Part shown: in pieces, positions 12,461 to 24,982 of the stretch | How positions within the stretch are numbered: position 1 is the first letter of the stretch | How the letters are laid out: each line of letters starts with the position of its first letter | DNA from: Strongylocentrotus purpuratus | Lineage: Eukaryota > Echinodermata > Echinoidea > Camarodonta > Strongylocentrotidae | NCBI RefSeq assembly: GCF_000002235.5 | Contig: NW_022145612.1 | Location: forward strand, 14,624,809-14,688,808 | Length of the DNA: 64,000 nt | Direction: 5' to 3' | Notes under the pieces: generated by a model | Told to the model about the DNA's origin: nothing | The model's database searches: none | Seen by the model: the letters and a program-made list of their open reading frames with translations, nothing else | Made by a program: the position numbers and the translations under genes

Positions 12461-13379
12461 CATCTGTGCTAGACCGAAAGCTTCAGTCTCTATATCGTCG
12501 GTTGTTCCACTGAGACTACTTCTGGCTCCACTAGACCTTCGAATATAGAGACTGAACGATGGCCTATGCCATCGTATGTTGAAGATATCACGGCTAGATT
12601 TTAGCCGTTAGGCCCCTCCCACAAACATGACAAACTTAAGGGGAAATACATCATTTATCTTCAATTGCAGTAATTTTCTAGGCAATTGTCAGTCCCTAAA
12701 AGTTCCCTTTTTATCCCCCTTCCCCACGAAATAGAAATTTAAAAGAAATAAAAGGACTTACCAAGCATTTGGCTGCTTCTCGATGACCCACGTCAAGCAT
12801 TGACCGACAAAAATCAAAATGGTGGCTAACGAATATTCAATGACCTCGCCTCGGCTAGCTCCTCCGTGCGTCACGTCGAGGATAGCGCGCGTACGTGAAG
12901 CAGACACAAGAACTCAAACATGAGTAGCAGCAGCGTGATGTACATGAACGTGCACGTACGCGCACGTCTATGAATGAGGTCAATGGGGTGGAGACTAAAA
13001 AACTTTGGCATGAATATTCATTACTTTGATTCAAGATGGCTGACGTCTGAAGACAGTCAAGTGGAAGAGATAATAACACTTTTTTGAAGAGAATTTAATA
13101 TGCAGAGGTCCAAGGTACATATTTTCTTAATGTTTATCATGTGTGGTTTAATTTTAAATGCAAATTGTATATGAAAGTGCATGCGATTCTTACAAAAAAA
13201 GGATTTAACTTAGCGTCAGGGCAGTATCGTCTTATCGTATACCCGTAGACTGTATCTTCAACGTACGATGGCATAGGCGATCGTTCAGTCTCTATATCCG
13301 GAGGTCTAGTGGAGCCAGACGTAGTCTCAGTGGAACAACCGACGATATAGAGACTGAAGCTTTCGGTCTACATCTGTGC
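12461..13379. mobile_element. Mutator-like non-autonomous element with long TIRs and 9-bp duplication
   Basis: The element (12470-13370) begins TAGACCGAAAGCTTCAGTCT and ends with the complement. Arms of about 119-128 bp (12470-12588 and 13243-13370) are about 90% identical by eye. Direct repeats CATCTGTGC flank it at 12461-12469 and 13371-13379. Long TIRs plus a 9-bp duplication are the hallmark of the Mutator superfamily. The interior is CpG-bearing, with AAGATGGCTGACGTC near 13030, and looks like captured promoter-like DNA rather than transposase. Confidence 0.72.
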
Positions 13380-14030
13380 ATGCACTGATATTGATAACTT
13401 GGCGCTTGTTCAGAAGGCGAGAAGCCTATCCAAAATTTGACTCGTAACTACTAAAACCCGTAACTACTAAAACATACCCAAAATAAAGTCAATATTCATT
13501 AAATGTCCAGATAAAGATCATGAGTTAATATTAGTCGTTATGTTTATTACCTGTTTCGTGTAAATTTTCGTGTTATTTTTGGAGTATTTTTCGGAAAAAC
13601 GTTGATATTAGTAGATCTATACACTTTTTCACAGGTTTCACAGCAAACCGCTGCACAATACAAGTGCATACCGATGGCGAGTTGCAGACGGGCGCGCGTC
13701 TGTGTGAAGTTATCTACCGTAATGTCTCGGATCTTCATTACGGTAGATAACATAACACAGGTGCCCTCGCCCGCTCATCGGTATGCACTTGTATTGTGAT
13801 TGTATTTTCCTGCTATTTAGGTGTCATTAACTGTAACAGTGTTTAGGAGTTTGAGAATGTATAGGTCTAGATGGTGCCTTAATTTTTTCATAGACATAAA
13901 GCGTAGTGATGCTGCTACAAGTGCCAAAGCAAAGTTTTCTCACGTTTGATGAGATGCCATAAGTCGACTCCTGATAGCTCAAGTCATGTCCTGTGAAGTT
14001 ATTTAATATTAATGATTTTATATGTTACAG

Positions 14031-17000
14031 GTTTATGAAAGCTAATTATACAGAGAGTTAGACCATCAAAATGGCAAGTGAGCAAGAGGGAGGAGCAGAA
14101 CGGACCGCGAAATCAGATCCAGGAAAGGGCAGCAAGATGCCTGGAAAGCAGAAGAGGAATAGAAAAGAAAAGAAATCCAGGAGTGATGGAGAAAGCATGG
14201 AGGACTGGTTAGATTTTGGTTTAGAGAGACTTTTTAATCCTGAGAGCACAGAGTTCCTACCCATGGAGGAGCAACTGAAGGTATGTCTAAAAGCTTTAAT
14301 CCATGATTAGTTAATCAATGGTAATATTACCAGGTTGGAAAATGATTTTATTTCACATTTATAGATATGAAGATCAAGTTTAAATGAGTATGATCATTTT
14401 CAAGTTTCAAGTTTTATTTGTTCCACATTTTACAAAAAATATAGACATACATATAAAATGAAAATTATACAATACATGTGGTATATATATAAGCACGTCT
14501 CAATGATTATCAATTCAAATAATAGATTAAGTAGAATGTGAGAAACCTATTAAAAAGCAGTGCTTGTATATTATAGGTTCCTGGTAAAATAAGTATTGTA
14601 GATGTAAAAACCGTGGCAGTAGAGAAAGACGTGAGAGGGGAGAATTAAAAACACAATAGAATAAGGAAATTAGTAAACAAAATATTGCATTAGCACCAAT
14701 ACACAGAGTCACCCAGTTAAAATGCGTAGTCAAAATGCGTAGTCACCCAAGCAATATAGGGTGCGTTCAATCGAATTTTCGAAGCTAGAATCACAAACAT
14801 GAATCACAATTCAAAACGCCGTTACAAAAAGCAAGGTCACTGCGGTTTGCGTTCAAGCGATTTTTCATCAACGCTGATTCTAGCTCATTGCGAGCCAAAC
14901 CACTGCGCATCACACTGCGCAGTATGGCCCAGGAACTTCGGCGCGCGCTTTGTGGAATTGTTTACGGCCGACTGTCGACTGCTGTTTTGAGCATAGATCG
15001 CAATAATAAGACAAAGAATGAGAAGGTGATAGAAGGAAGAAACAAAGAATAACATAAGGAAAGACAGAAAGATAAAGTCGATAGAATGATTAAAACAAAG
15101 AATAACATAAGAGAAGGTGAAAGAAGGAAGAATCGAAGAATAACATAAGGAAAGACAGAAAGACAGAAAGAGAGAGTGATAGAATGCTTAAAACAAAGAA
15201 TAGCATAAAAGGTGATAGAAGGAAAAAACAAAGCATAACATAAGAATAGAAGGAAGAAACAAAGAATAACAAAAGAGAAGGTAATAGAAGGAAAAAACAA
15301 AGAATAACATAAAAATAGAAGGAAGAAACAAAGAATAACATAAGGAAAGACAGAAAGAGAATGTGAAAAAAGGAAGGAACAAAGAATGACATAAGGAAGA
15401 ACAGAAAGAGAAAGTGATAGAATGAGTAAAACAAAGAATAACATACGAGAAGGTGAAAGAAGGAAGAATCAAAGAATAACATAAGGAAAGATAGAAAGAG
15501 AAAGTAACAGAATGATTAAAACAAAGAATAACATAAGAGAAAGTGATATAATTATAAAAACAAAGAATAACATAAGAGAAGATGATAGAAGGAAGAAACA
15601 AAGAATAACATAAAGAAAGACAGAAAGAGAAATTGATAGACTGCTTAAAACAAAGAATTACATAAGAAAAGGTGATAGAAGGAAAAAAACAAAGAATAAC
15701 ATAAGAATAGAAGGAAGAAACAAAGAATAACATAAGGAAAGACAGAAAGAGCAAATGATAGAATGATAAAAACAAAGAATAACATAAGAAAAGGTGATAG
15801 AAGGAAAAAAAACAAAGAATAACATAAGAGAAGATGATAGAAGGAAGAAACAAAGAATAACATAAAGAAAGACAGAAAGAGAAATTGATAGAATGCTTAA
15901 AACAAAGAATAACATAAGAAAAGGTGATAGAAGGAAAAAACAAAGAATAACATAAGAATAGTAGGAAGAAACAAAGAATAACATAAGGAAAGATAGAAAG
16001 AGCAAATGATTGAATGATAAAAACAAAGAATAACATAAGAAAAGGTGATAGAAGGAAAAAAACAAAGAATAACATAAGAATAGAAGGAAGAAACAAAGAA
16101 TAACATAAGGAAAAACAGAGAGAAAAAATGATAGAAGGAAAAACAAGGAATAACATAACGGAACAGGCCACGATGGTATAGTGAACGCAAATTGCATGCA
16201 AAGCGGGCGCGCGGTTTTTCCCAAACCGGAAGAGGCTTCGTCATACAATCATGATTGAGAACTCCGTCCGTTCAATCGAATTTTAGCGACCGTGATTCTT
16301 TTGAATCATGATACAAAACGCATCTTTTTCAGCGTTTCATGTTTGTGTTTTCAAACACGTTTATTTTTACGACCGACGAAAAAATCGCTTGAACGCATTG
16401 CGTTTTAAACTAAACGTCTTTAGAAACCGTGATTCTAGGGTGAAAAAGTGTCGATTAAACGCACCCTTAGTTAGCATAGCACAAAGTCTAATTTGTTTTT
16501 ATACCTTAAAAAATCGGAACATGCATCTTCAATTAACAATTAAGATTGGCATTGGAGAAAAAAAGACTGGGGAGGGCAAACAAATTATATTAGATGTAAG
16601 AATTTTAAAGAAAAACTTGAAATTGTCTCTTTGTCTTGTGGGATAGAAGTAAATAACGATGTTTAAAGCAAACATAGGAGAGAATATATCGGGCAAATCA
16701 TCACAAATCATTTTGTGACCTTAATGGCAATAATGCAAATTTGTTGAGAGGACTTGCTTCGTACTGTCCAAGAAAATCAGCTCAAATTAGAGATTGAGAT
16801 TGTACAGACACATATAAACAGCATAGGTATTTGCAATTTTTTTCAAAAGGATTTGTTTTGTATAATCAGTCAATGAAAATGGATACAAAATATTGATGAT
16901 TATTTCATGTGCATATACAACATATTTCTTGAATAGAAAAAAAACATTCCCCCCCCCCCCTTAATTCAAAGAGCTTACATTGTGAATGAAGAAGGTGGAC

Positions 17001-20000
17001 TCTACTACTTTTAATATCTGTTTATTTCAGTTGTACAAGCACAGGGATCTTATCCGTAGCAAGACATATACCACGGCTGCCAGGGTCTTTGGCAACCCTA
17101 GAGTTAGAAAACGTGTCCATGTTGCTCCTAAGATGGATGGGGGTGTAGGAAGGAGTGTGAATGTGAGGAGAGCGCACTCTGATCTGACACAACAGGATGG
17201 AAGGCCAAGGCTGAAACCTATCAACAAAGAAGACATGGTCTTGACAGAGAAGGACAAGCAGATCATTCATGATAATGAGGTCAGAACCTTGTCTCATGAT
17301 AATTTGTATTTATTTGGCATATGTGGACATTTTCAAACTTTGGAGGTTGCTTAACAAAATTGTTTACAACGATATAGGACAACAAAATTATTCACATGAT
17401 AAAGCATACAAATATAAAGCATGGTAGCAAAGTGAATGATAGTCTATAACAAGAATTAGAGTGTGTTATTTATTCTGTCTTGAATACACTTGAGATTCTA
17501 TCAAATTCAAATTTATTGTTACTGCTACTATAGAGAACAAGTTTATGTCTTCTACATATTCTGCTAAATACCTATATACATATTTTTCTAAATTTGTACT
17601 CTTCATAGGTGCAAGAAAAAATGAAGGAGTATAAGGGCTGGCTACGTGACCGAATGGCTCTCCGAGCTGGTCTAGAGTCGATGGGTTTGAAAGAGTCATG
17701 GCTTAGAGCTAAACCTAATCCTACACCGTTGGAGAGGAGAGTTCTTCTGCAGTTGGAGGAAGCTAGGCGAGTGGCAAAAGCTCTTAAGGTACACGTGCTA
17801 AATTTGTCACCTGATAGTTCTTTCAGTTCAGTACTGACTTGTTTATTAAAACTCATAGTTATTGTGCACTTAAAATTTGAGTTATTGCAGTTCATGAACA
17901 AAAAATTGTGTCCGTTTGCCAAATAGTGCGTTGTGTAAAATATTGCCATGATGTTTTGTACATTATCTGTTTTTTCAAGTAGTCATGTGCTTATTATAAG
18001 TGGGTGATTGGTGCAACAATTAACATTGTTCATAGCTAATATATAAAAATAAAGATGTAAGGGCCATGATAAGCTAACTATAAAGGCTCTTAATGTACCA
18101 TGAAGCTGCCAGCTACTAAAAAGATAATTGAATTGACAACCTAATATTCCTTCAATGCTTTGCAAATTAATTGAAAAATGTTGATCATGCAATTCAAATG
18201 TGCATTATTTTTTCTGGATATGACACATAAACAATTTTTTGACTTTTCATTTTTATGTTTATCATTGAAATGTATTTTTCTTAGCTCAAAATTCTCCTCG
18301 AGAATCTGCCTCCTCCCAAGGTATTTTCAATACTATGTTTTTTGTATTGCATGACTTAGCAGTACTTCTCCAGCATGATTCTTTTCTGTTATTTAGTTCT
18401 CCTTTTCCTGTAGTCAGTTAGCATGTATTGAGTGAGAAAAAAAATGTCTTTGCCGTTTTGTGCGTTTTTGTTTACATGCACAAATAGTTACTAAACTCAT
18501 GCAAAATATGATTCTGCCATCTTAGAGTAGAAAGGGTGTGTTCTGTGTTCAGTCAAACATATTTTTGGGGCGTAGAATTTTCCTTTTCATGTAGTAAATG
18601 TAATCGTTCACAATTTAGAATTAGGTTTCATCCTGCATGCATTTGTTGAGTTCTTAGAGAGTCATTAGAAAAATTCCCCCAAAATTAATCTTAAGTTGAA
18701 AAGTACTTTCATATCACGATGATCAACTTTGTCTTCAAGAAAGTACATTCTGGATGATATCAGGCATTAGATAAATGGATAAGAAAAGACGAGAACATAT
18801 CGGGCTATTCTGTACAGATATTCCCAAAAGGCATTTTTAAGCATTTCATCTTCATTGAAAGTTACTCATCACATCAGCAAAAAAATGGCAAGGACTTGCT
18901 TATTTCGCTTACGGATTGCATGCATACTAGCGTTGACTTTACATTGCTTTGCATCCAGTTGAAAGTAGAAGAAGTCCAAGAAGTGACCATCAAGATGGAA
19001 GACTTCTCGGAGAAGGAACCCAAACCTCAACCAGAAGGGATGGGCATCATCGCTGACTACCTGGCCAGCAAGAAGCAACGTCTCATAGATCTCTTCTCCC
19101 AGGCTGATAAGGATAAGAGTTGGGCCATCACCAGAGACGAGTTTAGGAAATGCATCAAGGAGGTGGGGCGCGTGGTGCATACTAACAATCATTTGTATTG
19201 CAACCTTTCTAACAGATAAAGTGAAGGATTATTTGAAAGCAAGAGAATTATCTGCTTTTATAATGTTATGACTAAATATCAAAGATGTTTTTTAGCAGCC
19301 CGCAATAACCCATATTGCCAAATGACATTTCAAATGTCTAATTAAACAAAACAAAAAAAATCAATATTTAATCTAAATAAGATTTTGACATACCGGTATG
19401 AGTTTTATCTTTTTAAAAAGGGTTATATTTTCAAGATTTTATTCATGCTATAAAACTACTTTGGCCACTTCAGAACATATACACATGTAAGGAAAAGTTA
19501 AATAATGATCTAGAGGTAAGGGAGGACGTTCCTGTTCATAATGTTGACAATTAAAGCATGCTTTTTAGGAATCACTTTTAATTTGCTTGGGTAAGTGGTA
19601 GTGCAATTCAGTTTATGTTTGATATGGTTCTTTCTTTATTTTGTAGTGCTTTATGTAAAATTGTCTGTGCTTTTGTCGAGTGTAGTTTTGTAGGATGTAT
19701 TTGCTGCACTCATTTGGATGTATTAAGTAGGCCTACATGTACATATGTGTAGTTGAATGTCATGCCCATCGCTGTCATGCTCATAGAATAAGTTTTCTAA
19801 ATTTTCATTTGCTTTAATTGTTTTCATTGCCCCCCTATTAGACAGATGAGCTTGGAAAATGTGTACAGTATGTTTTAGAAAATTTGAATCCTTAAGTTCT
19901 GAATCTCAGCTCCTCAAAATCAATAGTATGTCAATGTTTTTTGTTATTTTGTATTGTTGCTAATCTTGACTATTTGTCAAATTGGCAATGCAGGCAAAGA

Positions 20001-23000
20001 TACCCATCTCAGAAACTCTTTTGAATGAGGTAATAGACAGCTTAGACTCGGACCTCAATGCTGAGATTGACTATCGTGAGTTTGTCAGAGGCATGGACAG
20101 ATATCATCTGGAAGAAAGAAAACGAAAGATCTTGGGTAAGCTTTACAATTCATAACTTACCAGAACTTTTGAGTCTTCTCAAAACTACATTACGGATTAA
20201 TTTCATACTCATTTACTGTAAAAGAAATCCAATACATGACTTGCTGCTTCACCTTAAGAGTATGAAATGTTTTCTACCAATTATATTTAATGTATTTGTA
20301 GCTTGATTATCAGCGATACATTTAATATGTACATAAATGTTTCTAGAGCAATAAATACCCTCATTAAATGCAATAATCTAATGTAGTTCTGTAACACATG
20401 TGAGGATTTTCGCTGAGTCCTGGACACGAAAACTGTAAGAGGTAAATTCTGTTGGAATGTGTCATAATTACATGTACCGGTATGTGCACACTTCGTTCTA
20501 TAGCTTTGAAAAAGGTCTGAGGAAGCTTGTAGAACAACAAGTGAAAGCTTTCCAAAATAGGTGTTTTTACTGATTGTGAATAAAGAACTGTTTATCAATG
20601 TTTCTTCTATTTAAAAAAAAAAAATCTTAGCCGACAAGGAACGAAAGAGCCCGGTCAAGACAAGATCGACATCTGAAGTCCGCAGAGTGATCAGTGATTT
20701 AGCCCCGGTAAGGGAGTCTATATCATCACCTGTACCGCCCGCTGATAGACTGGAAGAGACCAGAGAAGTAAATACACCAGACTCTTTGGCATCGCTCTTA
20801 GAGATTCCCAAACATGACATCACAGAACGAAGGGAACTCAACCCTGATGATATGATCGAGAAGAGGAAGAGGGAGAGATTCATGTCAGATAATGTAAGTA
20901 TCTAGCTTGCTCTTCTTCGAATGTATAGCTCTATGGGTTACCAAGTGTTAGTAATTTTATTGAAGTTTTATCAGGTATGTATGTGGAAAGTCAACCTCAT
21001 ATTGGCATGAGTTCACAAAAGTGGTTTACATGCATTTTAATTCGAAACTCATGGTTATAACCTCTATAAGCATAATACATGCGTATCTTCATGTCCAACA
21101 AACAAGCAATGTATAGGCTTCTCTACGCTTATTTATACTTATTTGAGTTCAGGGGGAAGTTTAAACCATGATTTAGTCCTGGCTTAAACTCAAACCTTTT
21201 TATGTGAATGCGACCTATTGTCATGATTGCACCAACTATATATAACTATCCCTCTGCTTCTGAGCTGAAGAACGCTTGTCAGTGTTTCAGTTTACCTCCA
21301 TTTATTTTTTCAGAGTCCATAATTCCTGTGACATAATTTTGAAGGACAGAGAGGGAAAAAAATCGCAACAAAACAAGGAAATGTTATTAATAATTAATAC
21401 TGAAATTATTGTTCGAAAGTAAATACATGAATTGGCTATTTATGGTAAGACTTTCATAAAGAGTGAGAAAAAAAAGAAAGAGTAAGTGCTGAGAAAGTAT
21501 AGGAGATTTCCTGATTATGTGTAGCCTTTTGTGCATTAGGCTTAAGAAATATTTCACGTCTGTTTTGTAGAATTGTTCTTTCGGGCTTGAGAATACCAGT
21601 AAGCCATAACATATTCCGTGACATTGTTATTTCCTGCAGCTGAAGATGAAGAGGCTCCCTCGTGCGATTCAGAGTCCGCTGAAGACGGGTGACAAGGCCG
21701 TAGACCTCCATTCCAAGGTGTCTACCCTAGGAGGAGATCTGGGTGTTGAGATCCATGACTACAGAGCAGCCAGGCTTGCAGAGTATCATGACATATGTAG
21801 GCTGTGTGAAGAGAGGGACATTCCACTTACTCCAAAGCTCCTTCAAAGAGGTGAGGGATTCTCCTTTATGTTTGTTTTCCTTTGATGTTTTAATGTTTTG
21901 CAGGGGATTCTATGAAAATAATTAAAGGGATCGTTTAACAGTGTTAAATCTGAGATACACGGTCCTACATGTTACCAGTGTCTGTGATATGGTGTAACAT
22001 TGAAGCCCTAAAAAAAAATCGCATTTCAAAATGATCAAGAAGTGCCTCAAAAAAGTAAAAATCTTTGAGTGACTGGTTTTACCGTACTCGTTTTCCCCAA
22101 TAGACTGTAGTGTTATGAAAACCGTTCGGCAATCATTAATATCTTGATAATCAGGCAGGCGATCGGCTCGTAAAAGTCATGGAGTTCCTGACTGACCTTA
22201 AGGTTTATAATTATCATTGCAGCATGAGCTAAATCAAGGATTATTTCTAAAGGATCTAAGACAAAGTTACCGGATCCCTTTAATGCTCATGAGTGAGATG
22301 GTTTACAAGGTGAAAAATGCAGTTGTTCCATTAATCAAGGCGGCTGTCAGGACTCTGTGCAATTTCTCAAGCAAATTCTCACCAAGTACATTGAATAATG
22401 TAATGAATCGCAAGCCTTTAAAGACATGTCATGATAAGGTGGAAAGTTATTACAATACCAGTCATTAGAGGATTGAATGTTGCTTGGTTTAAAGATTTCT
22501 TTGGCCAATTTAGTGCACTAAAGAGCATGTATTGCAAATGGTACTAATTTTACACTGAACTCAGGTTAAGCTCTTTATAGCTCAGATCCCCTCTAATATC
22601 TAAAACTAATGGTAACACTGAACCTTGCTGTTGCAGATGAAATTGTTTTTTTTCCTCTGTTTTTAATTTTTATTAAACCACTGATCCATGCTTGTCATAA
22701 CTTTATTGATCTCTTCAGCACTCTTGCATCCTGGTGATAAACGTGTCAGCCATCTAAAGAAGCGTATCCGCCAGCCTGGCACTCACACCATGTCCAATAG
22801 ATTTGCAGAGCCACCAAAGCCTCCAGAGTCACCCGATGAGTTCCATGATATGGAGAAAGTTGTTGTCACCAAGTCAGGTTCGTTATGCATTTCTTGTATC
22901 TCCATATTCATACAAATCCTGGCATGAAAATGCTACATCCTGATTAGACTTGGTCCACAGCTTTGTGGAGCAGCTAGAGTCAACTACAAGTGTCAGCCAC

Positions 23001-24982
23001 TTTAGACAGCTCAAGTTTATGTTACTCTGTTACAAAATGAATAAACATATCGTATAATTTGATTCCATGGCATAATTTTTGTTAAAAATCATCTAGTTAA
23101 AGTATTATTGTAATTTTTGTGGGAGGAATTGGGTTAACACTGGGTCCTCCATTAATCAGTAGACAAACTTTACCAAATAAAGGCTCATTCACACATGCCA
23201 CTCGAAAACGTTAAAGTTAACAGTATTGTTCTTCTAAGCTTACTGAAATGTACTGTACTTCAAATGTTTGTAATTAGGGCACACAGATAAGTAAATATGC
23301 ATTCAATCTTTGTTGCATGCAGCTACTTTTTTCACCCCCATGTACCATCAAGTCCTCTGGCATATGTGAATGGGCCATGAGTTGGGGTTCAAAATAACTA
23401 AGCCAGTTTTTGATATCAACTGACTGAATGGCTGTGAAAATGATGGGCTTATTGGTAATAAATTTTTATTTGGTATATTATGATAGACATTCTCATGGTA
23501 GGATGGGAGTGGTTAAACATATACTCATGTTTATGTTTTCCAGTGGGGCAATTACTTTAGGGGGAAAAGGCAAAGGAGGGAGGGTACGTGGTAGGCAACG
23601 AAGACATATTACACAGGGTGCAGAGACGGCAGCTATACCCTGGGTCCGTTTGTCCACCCAATTAACCGAGGTCATGGAAAACCATGAGGGCAATGGGGTT
23701 GGTGCGTTGAGTGAAATACAGAAGATATGTCCCATGGAATAGTCCGTTTAACGCCTGGCAACATCAAGGGGGCAGAGGGCAGGATAAAACAGTCTTCCTA
23801 TCCATAAAAGTGGCTCCTTCAATGGGTTTGTAATAATATGGCTAGTAACTTACATTTACGTCGTCATTGGGCAACTCGCCGTACCTGCATAGGGTCTTTG
23901 AGGATTCAATTTGCTTTGTTGAATTTATATGTGACCATATGTTACACTTGAAATCATCCTATTTGTAGTGCTATGATCATCTTCCGTAGCATCAATATCA
24001 AATTTATTAATGAGTCAATAAAGCTGGGTGAACCATGAAGTCACTTTAAGAATACACAAGGAACAAACACAAGTCGTGAGCTAAATATCATGCTCATTCA
24101 ATTTTATGTTTCAGGAGAAGTACTGGTTGACTCTAGACATGTATACCCAAAGAAGCATAATGTCTGGTCCAAACCAGAAATGCAGAACCTTTCTAGTGGC
24201 AAGGCCTTCATATCTAGGAAGATTGACTGCTGGATGTCGTTTGAGGAGTATGACAAACTTACCGGGTAAGTATTTTCCATCCTCACACACGATAAAGAAC
24301 TGCAAAGAAATTGTACGGAACAGTAAGCCTTTTTAACTTTGCACAACATTTAAAGAAACACAGTTGTATTCAACACCTAAGGTTTACAGCAGGGCTGAAC
24401 ACTAACAGTCACAAAGGAACAATCGAACTCTAGATCCCTAAATTCCCTATGCATACAGACTCCCAAATCTCAAACCGGACCCCCTATATGACAAAAGTTG
24501 GTGCAGAACCCTGAATACTGGGAGAATATTAGTGAAGTTGATCAATATTTTGCAAAACAATCCATTCTTGTTTCCGATATTTCATGGGGTACATCATATT
24601 CCTTGAATGGACCTTGGTGTACAAATCAAATTTTAGTCGTATTCTTGACATGATATTGCTAGTTGGTTGAGACTATTTCTATTCACCTTTCCATTCATGA
24701 TGCAGTCACCTGAAGCAACGCTATATCAGCCTTGAGAAAGCTCCGGAGCACGATGTCTTCTGGCCCGGGTTCCTCTTGGACAAGGTCCAGCTCTGCATGC
24801 CAGAGACCAGGTCCCGAAGCGAGAGGTCCAGCCATGCAGTGTTCCAACCCACCGCCCAGCGGACCAAGCGCTCTAACCCCGGCTACAACAATGACATCTC
24901 CTACTGGCTGGTCAGTGATCAGAACTACCTCAAGAGTGGAGGCATTGATGAGAGGAAGGTCTATAGCATTGACTGGAAATGA
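14031..24982 (+). CDS. EFCAB12: EF-hand calcium-binding domain protein 12-like gene, 11 coding exons
   Basis: Coding exons are 14071-14280, 17031-17279, 17609-17788, 18285-18320, 18959-19162, 19994-20135, 20631-20893, 21640-21850, 22719-22877, 24115-24265 and 24706-24982. All have AG/GT borders, and all phases join into 693 residues with a TGA stop. The start ATG at 14071 lies 40 bases after an acceptor (AG at 14029-14030), so an untranslated first exon lies further upstream. Two adjacent EF-hand loops are intact: residues 275-286 (DKDKSWAITRDE, Trp in place of the usual Gly at loop position 6) and 311-322 (DSDLNAEIDYRE). Both keep the chelating Asp, Asp, Ser/Asn and final Glu, so calcium binding is likely. 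The N-terminus is lysine-rich and charged; the C-terminal third has no domain I recognise. The architecture, a long charged protein with one central EF-hand pair, fits EFCAB12, a vertebrate gene of poorly known role. The EF-hand assignment is sure; the orthology is a likely but unverified name. Confidence 0.78.
14757..16469. mobile_element. TIR element carrying a minisatellite, in first EFCAB12-like coding intron
   Basis: The left end is GGGTGCGTTCAATCGAATTT (14759). The right end reads inward GGGTGCGTTTAATCGACAC (up to 16466). The right part (16262 onward) repeats the left-end motif GTTCAATCGAATTTT, so the unit looks like two related MITEs bracketing the purine-rich array at 14995-16160. Flanks contain TA/TTA. 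No coding capacity. Confidence 0.55.
14995..16160 (+). repeat. Purine-rich minisatellite with AACAAAGAATAACATAAG core
   Basis: The core AAACAAAGAATAACATAAG recurs about every 30-75 bases, alternating with AAAGGTGATAGAAGGA and AAAGACAGAAAGAG spacers in a higher-order order. Very long reverse-strand frames (up to 337 codons, rich in Phe, Leu, Ser, Cys) arise because the strand lacks TAA/TAG/TGA in this composition; they are not genes. Confidence 0.9.
21922..22283. mobile_element. TTAA-flanked MITE, family A copy 2, in an EFCAB12-like intron
   Basis: The 354-bp element (21926-22279) is the reverse complement of the one at 501-878, with about 85-90% identity by eye over its length and shorter by small deletions. 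Both ends are AGGGATC/GATCCCT next to TTAA. It lies in the intron between the exons ending at 21850 and starting at 22719, away from splice sites. Confidence 0.75.

Noticed and set aside
15188-16201. 337-codon minus-strand open frame
   Set aside because: It translates the purine-rich minisatellite; the same Phe/Leu/Ser/Cys text appears in all reverse frames and tracks the repeat unit.
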